Shown: positions 44,034 to 56,849 of the stretch, one piece after another
Numbering within the stretch: position 1 is the first letter of the stretch
Layout of the letters: every line of letters begins with the position of its first letter
DNA from: Geosiphon pyriformis
Lineage: Eukaryota; Glomeromycota; Glomeromycetes; Archaeosporales; Geosiphonaceae
Assembly (NCBI GenBank): GCA_016748015.1
Contig: JAAOMT010000057.1
Coordinates: 266,763 to 330,762, forward strand
Direction of reading: 5' to 3'
Length of the DNA stretch: 64,000 nucleotides
Made by a program: the position numbers and the translations under genes
The notes under the pieces: model-generated
Databases searched by the model: none
The model's input: only the letters and a program-made list of their open reading frames with translations
What the model was told of the DNA's origin: nothing

Positions 44034-47000
44034 ATGTTGTTTGTTGGCATAGGAAAATGGGAAATTTGGTCTCAATAGTTACAAAAACAAAATTAAGGTC
44101 TGGCTGCAGGCCATGGATCAAAGATAGGTTTAATGGTGTTCAGGTTTTTACTTCTGGTTTGGATGCAGGTTTTTTTGGTGCTGGGGTTGCCATAATCATG
44201 GACGTTTCTCTGGCTCAGCATGTGAGTAAAATTTCTGAGGTGCCTAGTCGGCTCTTGTCTATCAAGTTGCTTTTTAAGAACAAACTTTCAGTGTCAATTT
44301 TGGAACTTTATGCTGGTGCTTCTTCAGTGGTTTGGTTCTCTCAGGCTGGTGATATCAACTCTCTTATTGCAAAAGCAGTCAACGAATCTTCTTTCATTAT
44401 TCTTGGTGGTGATTTTAATGAAGATGGCTCTCACAAGTGTGTGAGTTTCAAGAAATGTCTTGATTTAGGACTAGTTAATTCCTTGGTTGGTAGTCCGGCT
44501 GTTAAGAAACCTACTTGGATGAATTCCAGGGGTATCAGGAAGACAATTAATTATATGCTTGTATTTCCGAACTTGGTTAATGTGATAGTAAATTGTGATG
44601 TTTTGGAAGTCAATGAGCATTTTAACACAGATCACTGATCTGTTTCTGTGTCTGTGGGTTTGGGTGGACTTTTGAATATGCAGTTAAACTTTTTTCACAA
44701 GCAAGTGAATAAAGACCAATGGAAGTTCAACTTCAAGAGTACTGATGAGAGTAAATAGATCAATTTTAAAGGTGCCATGTTGGCTAATGCTGCAATGTTC
44801 TTGGATGAGTTTGCTGCCACCACGGGATTCTCAGATTTGGACACAATGTGGGATGTTGTTTGCAAAATTATGGTTCTTTTGGCCAATGAAGTGTTCAAAA
44901 AAAAATGGTTCAAAGACTATAATGGTGTCTTTACTAAGAAATCGTCCAAATTTCATAAATTGGAACTTTTAGTATCGAGATTGGTTAAGGCTTCTCAGTC
45001 AACTTGTTATAATGAGTTTATTTTACTATTGGATGTCTGGGATTCTCTTGATAATGATAATGCTTCTATGGTCAGATCTTTTTTTTTCTCTGGCTCTTCT
45101 TTTGATACCATTTGGTCAGCTCTCTCCAAGATCAAAAAAATTTATTGCTCACTTAAACTGGCAGAATTGAGGCATAGAGAAGAATCTCAAATCAAATTGG
45201 CAATCAACAAGAAGATGAAAAGTTTTGAGCTGAACAAAGGTTACACTATTTGAAGTGTTCTGGAGTGTCCTTTCTGCAAGGTCATTTTGGATCACTTGGT
45301 TGTGAATGATGAGCTAATTTTGGAACCTGGTCTTGTGAAATCAAAGATAGATAAAATCATGGAAGGCTGGACTAGGAAGTATAGGGTGGTTTCTGATATC
45401 CTGGAAGAGTGGCACCATCAGTATAGGCCTTTATGCTATGTTTTTGATAAGGCTTTTTGGAGTGTAATGCAACCAATTGAGTTTTTGGAATTGTTTAGCA
45501 TGGTTTCTAATCTACCTGATGGTAAGGCTGCCGGTCTCTCGGGTATTTCAAATAAGTTGTGGAAACATTATAATAGATCTGTTTTGGATATGTTGTTGAT
45601 GCTTCTAAATTCTTGTCTATTTTGTGAATTTGTGCTTGGTTCTTGGAGGGAAGCCTGGGTTTCGATGATCTCTAAACCATATAAGTGGGAGAGAGTTCTC
45701 ACAAACACCTGACCTATAGCTTTGATCGAAACAGCTCACAAAATCTTCTCTAAGATTTTCTCTGACAGAATATCGCTGGCTTGCAGTACTTATAACATTC
45801 TTTGTGGAGATAATTTTTCAGTCTTAAAGGGTACAACAACCCAAACTCTTATTTTTGCTATTGGTTCAGTTGTTAAGGATGCTTTAGAAAAGGATTGGGA
45901 GCTTTGGCTGGTATTACAGAACATGCGGAAGGTGTACGATTCTGTTGGATGGGAGCATCTTAAGAAGTGTTTAGTCAGGATCAAAATGTATGGCAAGTTT
46001 ATTTGGTTTTTTGGTAATATTCATAGGAATTGGACCAATTGGATTATGACAGATTTCGGTTTATCTGATGGCTATCATGTACATGATGAATTAGACCAAG
46101 GAGAAGTTTTTTTGTCTCTTCTTTGGTGCATTTTTTATGACCTACTTTTGTGTAAAGTCAAGCATCAGGAAAGTGTGTGCAGTTATAGATTCAATTCTCA
46201 TTTTGTCTTCAGGAGTGGTCGTACTGAATCTCAAGCTGGGCTTTCTTCCTTTTTTGCTGCTGGGGTCTTTGTTGATAACACAATTTGGGTTGGCAGCAGT
46301 CAGGCTGCTACTCAACATATTCTCAACATTGCTAGTGAATTTTTTCAAATCAATGACATTTTAATCAATAATGACAAAACTGTGATCATTTCTATTAATA
46401 GCAGAATCAGCAATCCATCTCTTTTCATCAGTGGTTCACCTATTTTCATAGCCAAAAAAGGCAAATCTCATTGGTATTTTGGTATCTTTCTTTTGACTGA
46501 TGGTCTTTCTAAGTCTAGTTTGGCCAAAACACATTTGGACATTTATTTCTTCAGCAATTTGGTTCTGAGAAAAGTGGTTTCAGATAAGCAGTTCTTGTAC
46601 CTGGTGTTAGCAGTTTTCCATCCCATAATCAGCTACAGGACACAGTTCAGCTTTATTTCTGTTGGTGTGTGCAACAAATGGAATACTCTAATTTGCAAGA
46701 GTTTAAAGCTTAAATCTGATTTTTCTCTTGATTTTCCTAGTGATATAATTCACTACCTCTCCTTTTATGGTTTGAAATTCTTTTCCCAGTGTCAGTCTGA
46801 AAGCAAGATTGCTTCACTTATTAGTTTTGTAAACTCCCATGGGGTTTTGGGTCAATTGTTCAGTCACAGGTCTCATGACTTGCAAGTTCTAAGTTGGTGC
46901 CCCATCTATCTATTGAATTCCCTGGCTTATGTCTGTGTTAGTGCTTTCAATAATTTTTTGTCAAGTGTGGTTCACATTCTTCTTGACTGCAATTTATTCT

Positions 47001-48789
47001 TGGGTGGCTCTTTGGCCAGCTCTTTTTGGCTTCATGATGGGGTGCTTATGTCTACTGTTCTGGGCGAATCTTTGTTTTTCAAATTTTTGCCTTTCCTCCG
47101 ACATTATGACATTGCCTTTGTGGATCAGCTTTGTAATTGTCATGAAGATGTCTTCAACTGGTACACCTTTAAGTGGTGGAAGAGACTAAACTTTTATGGT
47201 CCAGTTCCTGAGTGGTTTAAGCTTTCTGTTGCATTTCTCGGTGGTCTGCCCCCCTCTTCTTCAGCTTTAATTGGTGTTAGCCCTCTGAACATTTGTGAGT
47301 CTAGTGATTTTGTGTCTGTCAGAGATCATCTCTCTCAAGTTGGTTTTGGTAGTTTGTCTGTTTATACAGATGGTTCTCTGAAAAATTTGGGCATGCTGGA
47401 TTGTCGAGGTGGCACTGCAGTCTTTTTTGAGGACATTAATTTGGGTTTGGATGTCAGTGTTTGTGGTTTGGTTTTATCTACTTTGGTGGAGTTGCAGACC
47501 ATTGCTTTAGCTCTGGAGTGTATGCCAAAGTCGCACTCTGTTCACTTGTTTTCAGATAGTCAAGCTGCTTTGGATGCTTGTAAATCAAAATTGGGTCTGA
47601 TGTGTCCTGACTTTCACAATCAGTGTTGGGTCAAGCATCAACACATTAGAAATGTTATTTACAGCAAGAATTTGAAAGTCAGCTGGCACAAGGTGAAGGG
47701 CCACTCTGGAATTTTGGGGAATAAATGTGCTGATGGTCTTGCTGATGCTGCTTCTCTCTTTGGTTGGTCTCTTCCTCTTTGTGTAAGTAAACATTTTTTG
47801 GTGATGGATGGTGGTATAGTTTTAGGTAATTCTAGGCACTTTGTTCAGGATGTTTTTCAAGCTGTTTGTTATGTGCATTGGGAGGTTGGTTCTGGTTCCA
47901 GCTTTCTGGTGGATGGTTTGCTTTCAGATTTCAATTGGCTCAGATCTTTCTGGATGTGGCACCCTGACTTGTACATGACCACAGGCTTTACCAGTAGGTG
48001 CATTGCTGATTCTTGTACCTACTTCATAAAGGCTTTGTATTGTTAGCTTCTCATAGCAGTTTGGAAGCATCTTTACAATAAATGTTATCCCAATGTTTTG
48101 TGTCTGTATTGTGAGGAGGTAGAGATTTCAGATCATGTTTTTTCTTGTACAGTCGATAGCTCAGCTCATTGCCAAATTTTGAATTCTAGCGTGTTATTTT
48201 GGAAAGGACTTTTGGGTCTCTCTCTTTTCTCTTCATGTGTGTTGCAGTTGTTGTCAATCTGCACTCTGAATTTCTTGGTGTTATCAGCTCTGTTTAAGAG
48301 TTTTGTTTTTAATGGATAGTTCCCAGAGGCTGTTTCTGTCTTCTATGATCCCAAGATTGCTGGTGTCAGGATTACTGATTTTACGCATTCTCTTTGTCTC
48401 ACTTTTAGAGATAACATTTGGTTGGTCCATGCTAAACATTACGCCTTCATGGAGAAACATGGGCTGATCCCTATGGATGGCTCAGCTCCCACCTCAATTT
48501 CTGGTTCAGCTTTGAAGTTTTCTACTGGTGTGGTTAAATTGTTTGGGATGTCTAAAGCTTTCAGAGTCTGTTTTGGTTTTCATAAACACTGTTTATTCTT
48601 TTCTGGTATAAATTCCTTAGTTTCTGTAGTTATTATAGCATAGTGTTGTCCTAACTGGTTCGAGTGGCTGGTTACATGTAGAAAACACATGATTCACACC
48701 TAGTTTAGATCATTTCTTTGATGTATAGTTCTAGGTAGTGTGTGAACTTCACTCATTAAGCATAATAAAATAAAAAAAAAAACATAATA

Positions 48790-51700
48790 CCTAGTTTATT
48801 TTAGTGTTTTTTACTTTTTTAGTAAGCAATTTTAGTTTTTTTTAATTATCAAATTATGATCTATTTTAACATTTTTTATTAAACAATTCTTAATATTATA
48901 ATTTTAATGTTTTTTTCTTTAATTAATTAATTAAAACAAAACAAAAAAAACAAAAAAAACAAAAACAAAAATTAATATTCTGTTAATAACTATAATTATA
49001 AATTATTGTTTTAAGCTTATAAAAATTACAAGTAAATAATCTGATTTGTAAATTTTATTTATATTTTTTTTAAGCATAAAAATTTAAGTTAAATAAAATA
49101 AAATTTAGATTAGTTTCTAACTAAACTTATTTAATTTTAAAATAATCTGTTTTTTTGTTTTTAATTTTTTTGTTATATATACATAAATTTTTGTAATATA
49201 AAATTTCTGGTTTTTTAAGTTATTATTAGAATTTTTGGCATTTTTAGAATTTTTAATATTATATGTTTTAATAATTTTATATTTTACTATTGGCTATTTT
49301 ATGTTATATTTTTTTTATTTTTCTGTTTTATTTTATAAATAATAATATACATAAACAAAAATAAGAAATAGAATTAACCACTATTATAAAATATAAATAT
49401 GTGTTTTTAGATTATATATTTTTAATTTTTTTAAGTTTTTGAATATTTTCTTTGCAAATTTTACTAATTATTAATTTTAAAAAATTTTGTTTAATAATAT
49501 ATCAATTTTTAATAAATTTATTTGTTATGTTAGTATTAGAATTTTAAAAATAATAAAATATTAAACTTTTTTAAATAATTTTAAATATTTGTATTAAATT
49601 TTATTTATCTTGATATAATTATTTATAATATTTATTTATTATGTAATAAAATACAAATATTATGCTATTTTTAATTATTTTACAAACAATATATATGTAA
49701 TAATATATTTAGTTATTTGTTTATTGACTTTTAAAAAAATATTATAACCAACTAATATTATTTTTATACAGAAAGACTTAATTTAATATTTAAAAAAATA
49801 ATTTTATTGAATCTTATTTTGAACTTTTAAATTTAATATATTAATAAAATTACACAAACTACTATTTACTATTAATATATACTTAATAATATAATTAAAG
49901 TTTTTAATATAAGAAGTAGTTTGAATTTTAATAGTAAATACTTTTAACATAAATATATAGACTTATGTTTATTAATTAAAATAGATAATTTTAATTAAAT
50001 AACTTTTAATATTAAAGTATTTTTTAATAAATTAAAATTTTTTTTATATAAATTGTTATAACATATAAAAAAATTGTAAATAAAACTGTTATATTGATTA
50101 TAAAACTTGAATTTAAAATTTTCAGTAGATTATTATTAATGTAAAAAATATAATGAATTGATTATATAATTTTAAATATTTGTTTAAATACAATATTAAC
50201 TACAAAATTTATATCTGTAACAAATATTAATAGCTTTATTATTGTTGTTTTTTTGTATATTTTAAGATTTATTTATATAACTTAACTGTTTTATTTAATA
50301 TAAAAACTTATACAACAAAACATAATTTAGTATTATTGTTTACAACAAAAAAAACAAAAATAATATTTAATATTAATTGGTTTTTATAGTATTGTTATTT
50401 AAAATATTATATTATTTTAATTAAAAAACAATTTATGTTAATAATATCTAATATAAACAAATAAGTTGATTTTTATTGTTTAATTTAAACTTAACAATTT
50501 ATTAATAGTTATATAATTTACAATCAAAAAATGTTGTTAATAAACACAATATATTTAGTTTTTTATTAATATAAATTTTAAATCTTTGTATTATATTTAA
50601 AAAATTATGATTAAGAATTAACTTAGTTAGAAATTTTGTTTTTAATGGTTTTTTTAAATGCCAATTAACATATTTTTATTTTTAATAAAAAGTTAAATTT
50701 TATTAAAAACATTTTTAAAAATATTTTAATATATTAGAACACAATATTAAATATTAAAATATTATAAATAATTATATATATTAACAAAAACTATAAGAGT
50801 TATGAGTAAAATATTTTATAAAAAATTAATATATTATTTACAATTTTGTTATTTTGATTTATTATTATAATGAACATAAAGATTATTTTTTTTTGATTAA
50901 AAATAATTATTAAATTTACATTTATAACTATAATATTTGATATAATTTTTAAGATATAACTTTAAATTTTTTTAAACAATACTAAATTTTTCTTGTTTGC
51001 TATAATTTTTTATAATATTATTAGCTGTTTTTATGATAAAAAATATAATCAACATAAAGATTTAATATGTTTATAGATAAATAAAATAAGTAAAACTTAA
51101 AGTAATTTATTATATTCTTTTTAATATGTGATTTTATTTTTATTTTCAAAGTTTTAATAAACTTGATAGTTTAATTTAAATATTTTATATTAAAAAAGTA
51201 TTATAAAACCAAAAAAAAATAAAATTATTAATAAAAATATAAAATACCTTTATTTATATCTTGATTAAAAATGTATTTTATATTAAAAATAAGTTTTATA
51301 TTAGTAAAAAAAAGTTTTAAATTTTAATATATATTTTTTATTATTATTTATTAGTATTTATTCAGATGTTTTTTTTGGTTTATAGCTGTTAATTTTAAAT
51401 TTTAATATTAAAAAAGTTATATATTAGTATTAAAAGAGAAAAATATTAATATAATTGTAGTTTTGAATAATTTTTGTTTAAATAATTAGTTTTATTATAA
51501 TTTATTGGTTTTTAATATTTAAAACTTATAATTCATATTTTATATATAAAGTTTAGTCTCTATCTTTAATAAACTGGTTTTTTTGAATTTTTTTATTGTA
51601 TAAAAACTTTAAAAAATATGAAAAAAATTATATTTATATAAAAAAATGCAAATACAACAAGTTATACGAAAAAAAGCAATAGTTACACGAAATAAAACTA

Positions 51701-53944
51701 GTTAAATTACATTAAAATTCCAAAACAAATTATTTATTATTTAGATTGTATATTTGTTTTAAATTTTTTTATAATTAATAATAAAACTATATTAATAAAA
51801 TATTTTTTAATTAATTAATTATATATTATATTTGTGTAACCATTTTAAGATATAACATTTTATGTAATACAAGTATTATATAATTTTATCATATAAAATT
51901 ATTTTATATTATTTGTTTTGTATTACATATATAAATTAGAAGTCATAAAATTTTTTAAGATAATTCTTAAAACAAAATATTTTATTTAAATTATTTTTTA
52001 AAAAAATAGCTTATAAAAATAAAATTAAAAAAAAACAATAAAATTTTATTTTTATTTATAATTATAAAAATATTGTATAATAATACATATTTAATGTAAA
52101 ATAATTAAAATATAATTTTAATAAATTATTTAATTATATATTTTTTTTATAAAATTAACAATAATATAAAATTTAATATAATAAATAAAATATAAAATAA
52201 GTAAATTATTATAATCATAAATTATATATTCTTAATATATAATTAATTATTTAATAAATAATTATTTATTTTTAAATTATTTAATGTTTTTTTACCAAAA
52301 TAGGGTTTAAAATTTTATTTATTATAGATATACTTTTATATATTATTTTTTTGTTATTTTTTTACAAAACATAATATTTTTTTCTATTGTAATTTATATA
52401 TTATACAATTTTTTATAACTAATTACAATTTAAAATTAATTTAAAATTATAAATATTATTAATATTAAAATAGATATTTTTTATTTTTAAATTAATTGCA
52501 AAAAATTACTACTCTAAAAATATGTTTAATTAAAATTTTTAAAAAAGTAAAACATATTTTTATATTTATAACCAAATTTATTTGAACAGTTACAAAAAAA
52601 GTAATTAAGTTTATTAAAAATTTATTATGCAAATTATAATAGCAAAAATAAAAGCAAAAACAAATATTATAAAAAATTTATAAATTAAAAAGAATAAAAA
52701 AAGAATTAATTTAAACAGTAATTTTCAAAAAAATCTAAAATACAAATTTTATATAATATTGTTTTTAATAATTAATCTTAAACTAATAAATTTATATAAA
52801 AATTAAAATACATTTTTATTAAAACCCAATTTGATTTTTTAAAGTTTTAGTAAGCATCAAAGTAAAAACTAATTATTTAAAAAGTTTTGACAATTAATAA
52901 TAGGTTTTTAAGCATTATTAAAACCATTAATATTATTAAAAAACAAAAAATTGCTTTAATTTTTAATTTATTAATATAATTTTTAAAATTAAGTAACTTA
53001 ATAAATTAATTAATTAAAGTTAAAAATATAACTTGTTTTGTCTTTAAAACTAGTAAAAATTAACCAAATTTAATATATCAAACAATTAAATTATATACTA
53101 ATTAAAACTAGTTTTAACAAACATATTGTTATTATTATTATTATTTAAATAAAAAAAAGGCTATTTTTTACAGCCAAATTAATATTGGATACTATAATTA
53201 ATACGATTATAACAGAGTTAATAATGAAAATACCAAAAAAATCAAAAAAATCAATAGTTTATTTTAAATAAAAAAATTATAACTTAAAAAATGCAAAAAA
53301 AATACGTTTTCAAATATTTAAAAAAGATTGAATAAATTAGTTTTAAAAGAAAAAAAATGTTTTTTTGGCTTTTTTGATTATTTAAGCAATAATAAAAAAA
53401 ATTTTACTATTGGTTTTTTGTTAAAAAATTTTGGATTTTTTATAGTAATAACAACTATATTAAAACTGGTTTTAGTTAATTGTTTAAAAACTTTAGATGA
53501 AAAAAGACTTTTTATTTAAAGTTTTAAACAGTGTTTTTTTATAATTAAAAGCTGTTTTATGTTTTTATTATTTGTAAAAAGTGCTTTACTTAAATACAAT
53601 TTAATTGTCTGTACTTTTAAGAAAAATTTTTAAGTATTAAAACTATTAAAAACAATAAAAAGAAAAAAGTTTGCTTCTTTATAACTTTTTGCTTTAAATT
53701 TGGTTATGAAATTACAGAAAAAAAGAGTTTTTATTCCAGTTTTTTGTTTTAATATATTTAATTATAAAAACTGTTTAATCTGGTTGCATAAGATTATAAA
53801 ATATATTTTTATACTTTAAATTAAAAAGTAAATTTAAATTGCCCAATTTTCAAATTATTTTAACTTTATTAAATAAAATAAAAAAATAAATATGTTTAAA
53901 AATTAATTTTATATATTTAATTATTAATTAATATAATTAAGTAA
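48790..53944. other. 5.2 kb AT-rich spacer without genes
   Basis: Extremely AT-rich, with A/T homopolymers throughout. No frame longer than chance for this composition is convincing; the one open stretch at 53328-53519 is Lys/Phe/Leu low-complexity. No RNA gene seen. Confidence 0.65.
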
Positions 53945-54110
53945 TACAGTCAAACCTCCTTAAATGCAGACCCTCTTTAAGTGCACAGTTATTACTGGTC
54001 CCGTAATGGGGCTTATAGAGAAGTGCACATTATTTTTCGGACCTATCTATATATAATTTCTCCATAAGTGCACATCTCGCGATTACACCAATTAAATATT
54101 GCGAAACTCA
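53945..54110. mobile_element. pogo/Tigger-like DNA transposon end (relic)
   Basis: TA followed by CAGTCAAACCTCCTTAAATG resembles the terminal repeats of pogo-type elements, which insert at TA and begin CAGTC(A/G)AACCTC. Three AAGTGCACA motifs (53979-53987, 54021-54029, 54066-54074) look like subterminal repeats. No partner end (GGTTTGACTG) and no transposase frame were found, so it is a one-ended relic or a very short element. Confidence 0.55.
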
Positions 54111-54490
54111 ATGAAAGTTAAAATATTATAAAACATATTAATACTTATTGTTATTACACAATAATTTTAAAAGAAAATGCTTTAAAAAATCATTGCAACA
54201 ATCGCAGAATTCAAAATTAATCGAGAAGCTATCTTTATTCCCAACTAATCCAGGACTAAATTCGAATAATTGTTATAATTCATGATTCACTTTTCAAATA
54301 TTTGCGTTAAATATTATTTATATTGTAAATGAAACAAGTATAATCCAAGGCTTTTCTAGAAACAGCTTTATTGATGATGTGATTAGCTGTTTGAATAACA
54401 ATTACTTGGGAAAATATACGATATTAAAAAGTTAAATTATACTAAAAAATGATATAGATTACAAGGGATTAATTTTTGATATAAACTCGT
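54111..54490. other. Intergenic sequence downstream of SPF45
   Basis: Less AT-biased than the spacers. It holds the 3' UTR of the minus-strand gene and possibly internal transposon relic sequence. No frame or RNA recognised. Confidence 0.5.
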
Positions 54491-56574
54491 TCAGCTGGAA
54501 CCATGATCTCTTTGCCTAGCTCTCTGCAGTTCAGCTGCGGATGGAGCTAATTCCAATTTATCGAATCTTCCTTCGTCAAAGAAACGCGCGGTGACTGCAC
54601 GACCTCCGAAATAACGGCCATGGAGGTCCATTTTAGCTTTGGTAGCCGCCTTTTGTTCAACGAATTTGACGAAAATCCGTACAGCCTCATCATCCGGAAG
54701 CTTTCCATGAGGAACCTTAATAGTTGAGTGGTTAAGTTATTTATTATTTCCAGAGGGATATTTATTTAAAACATAATTTACCTCAAATATAAGACAACGT
54801 TCAACTGTTCCATATTTTTCATTACATTCATCCGCTGTTTCTTCTTGGAGAGTATCATCAACCTCACCTGGACCAACCTGAATAGGAAATAATGATCAGA
54901 TCTCAATTAAAAATTACTAAATAGCGAAAGAAAACCAAAAATCAGATTACCATGTTTGTCAATAATATAACACGTGAAAGTTCTTCATTAGATAGCAGAC
55001 TTTTTGGAGCACTCTCCGCATTTGGCAATGTAGTGGAATTTGTCTTATCGTTTTTACCTGATATACACGACGGGAAATTTTAATAAAAATTAATATACAA
55101 ACATAAGAGATATGACTAGAAATTTACCTTCTCCGACAAGCGAGCTGGGTGAAGCGTTGATTATAATGCCCGAACGATGGTCCGTTTTTTGAACGATTAA
55201 TGAATGGCTAATACCTTGCTCCGACTTTCCGAGTCCTTGAGCAAGTTAGATGACAAAATTCAGTAGAAATTATTGAACTTTGATTAAGAAATGATTTCAA
55301 AACGGAGACACACCTTGACCTTCTTGCCATCCATATTTGGCAAGCATTCGATGTGCAAAATCTTCGGACCCCAAACCCGGTGTCGATTTGGGTTCAGGGG
55401 ATCTTTAAAAGATTTCATGAAATGAGATAGAATTTAGAGTAATTTATAAACAGGAATAATTTATTTTCAAATTTATATACTTTTTTGGAGATAATGCTTC
55501 GTTTGCCATGGGCTTATTACTTAAAAGAGCTCTACGCAAAAATGCTTCTTCACCGGAAATATCAAGTTCAATGTTCGCAGGCGGTGGACGCTCTATCTGT
55601 ATTTCATCTTGAATCTCACTTGTTTTTGAAGAAGCTGGTGATTCAGATGAATATATATTTGGAGGAGGGAAATAGCCTTTTTCGACGCCGAGTTAAGTAT
55701 GAAGTTAATGTAAATTTTTTTCAACGAATAGTTGAAATCGAAAGAGCTACTTACGAGGGGAAGTGCGTTTTTCGTCGGCAGGGCTTGGAGAACGCTGTCG
55801 TTTCCTTTCTTCAATACGTCTATAAACTTCATCTTCACGACGCCGTTTTTCGAGCTCTTTATACTCCTCATAATCATTGGGTTTTGTAGGGTCATAATCA
55901 TCCTCTAATAAAAGAGGTGCTTGCCTGATTCCCTTGAGATTTTTCTTGGGCTATAAGTAATTCAGATTAAATCGGAACTTAATAATGTGGAGATAGTATT
56001 AATAATATAAATTTCAAGTCACCCACTTTATCAAATGAATTTTTCTGAGGACGTTGGTTGTTACGTCCCCCTTTATCCTCGTTTAAGTCATCAAATGAAG
56101 AGCCTTGGGGTTTTTTAGGTGAAGATCGCGCAACTAGGGGTGTGGCTGTAGAGCGACTCTCACCAGCTACAATTGCAGGAGGTGAGGAAGAAATTGCTGC
56201 AACTCGCGTGGTAAGTTTTGGTTTCGCTTGCACTGTCGGTTTGCGCTGTATTGTGGGCATAAAACGCAAAGACGCTGAAGCCCAACCCGCTTAAAAGGTT
56301 CCAGGCCCCAAGAAGCGTTTCGTTGAAGCGAAATTTTATTAGGTCAGTGACTTTCTATGTGACTGCTCGAGTTTTTTGCAAACTTTCACAACATCTTAAA
56401 TTAGTGACTTCTGCCGGTTTTCCTGGGTTTTCCGGATCTGCTTGTACCTGGAAGTGCAGATTTGGTTGAGACTTTTGAGGAGGTTTGCTGAGCCTCCAAC
56501 AAAAGCTCCTTATTTTCTTCTTGTTCGAGAGGTCCGGTTTGAGTAGGAGGCGGCAAATCACCATAAAGAGACAT
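54491..56574 (-). CDS. RBM17: Splicing factor 45 (SPF45/RBM17) orthologue, nine exons
   Basis: Exons (high to low): 56574-56448, 56289-56027, 55950-55755, 55676-55481, 55402-55314, 55235-55128, 55057-54951, 54877-54782, 54715-54491. All introns have GT-AG ends, are 66-158 bases long, and codon phases join exactly to 468 residues. It starts MSLYGDLPPPTQ, like SPF45 proteins (MSLYDDL). Then come RFMPTIQRKP, a DYDPTKPNDYEEYKELEKRRR charged helix, a G-patch (about 274-320: FAHRMLAKYGWQEGQGLGKSEQG) and a C-terminal U2AF-homology RRM (about 345-455) with the RYF motif at 428-430. In animals and plants the UHM binds ULM peptides of SF3B1/U2AF65/SF1 and affects 3' splice-site choice. It is the only intact host gene in the window, with no nonsense or frameshift. 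Confidence 0.95.
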
Positions 56575-56665
56575 TCTTTGGTGTTAATTAAAGAATTGGA
56601 ATTTTTGAACGGTTTGTAACAAAAAGAAATCTGGTAGATTTATTAATGGTGCAAAAAAAACAACA

Positions 56666-56678
56666 TATTTATATAGAA
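56666..56678 (-). promoter_or_regulatory. Possible TATA element of SPF45
   Basis: On the minus strand CTATATAAATATG lies about 95 bases before the ATG. In such an AT-rich genome this may be chance. Confidence 0.3.
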
Positions 56679-56849
56679 AGTAGCCTTACAAGAACTCGGG
56701 AAAACTTTACTCAGTTTTTGGGGTAACAATTTTATTTTTTCAATAAGTTCTTAAGTCTGTGTTTGTCAGTTAACTCAAATTGGAATAGACGAAATTTTAT
56801 TAATTTCAAATTGTTAGAATTTAAAAGTAAATAGGGGGCACGCGAAATA

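Larger units (their letters stand above)
33834..48643 (+). pseudogene. LINE ORF2 interrupted by gypsy insertion and six stops
   Basis: Begins MTNLVWKFAMCNVRSINV at 33834, overlapping the ORF1 TGA. It is cut at 33907 and continues from 44034 to TAG 48641-48643. APE endonuclease (TKTKL, GGDFNED, NTDH), RT (GKAAGLSGISNKLWKH, motif A NMRKVYDSV, LDQGEVF, and motif C FVDN with Asn codon 46277-46279), RNase H (YTDGS, VELQTIALALE, DSQAALDA, GNKCADGLAD) and finger CLYCEEVEISDHVFSC. Stops after the insertion are 44636 (Arg), 44756 (Trp), 45251 (Arg), 45710 (Arg), 48044 (Gln) and 48317 (Trp). No frameshift occurs in 4.6 kb. Motif A has also lost residues (AYD to VYD). Confidence 0.92.
31895..48780 (+). 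mobile_element. Full-length LINE copy H, split by a gypsy element
   Basis: The LINE occupies 31895-33907 and 44034-48780, and the LTR retrotransposon 33908-44033 sits inside codon region 25 of ORF2. Reading resumes with CWHRKMGNLVSIVTKTKL after the insertion. The 3' tail is an A run at about 48767-48780. A possible duplication (AACATAGTA at 31886-31894, AACATAATA at 48781-48789) has one transition mismatch. Confidence 0.9.

Noticed and set aside
33903-44038. Target-site duplication of the gypsy element
   Set aside because: GACAT before the 5' LTR and ATGTT after the 3' LTR do not match, and the exact LTR end is uncertain because the two LTRs differ at the last bases. Not called.
53328-53519. 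Open frame of 63 codons in the AT-rich spacer
   Set aside because: Lys/Phe/Leu/Asn low complexity expected from A/T runs, with no motif or homologue recognised.
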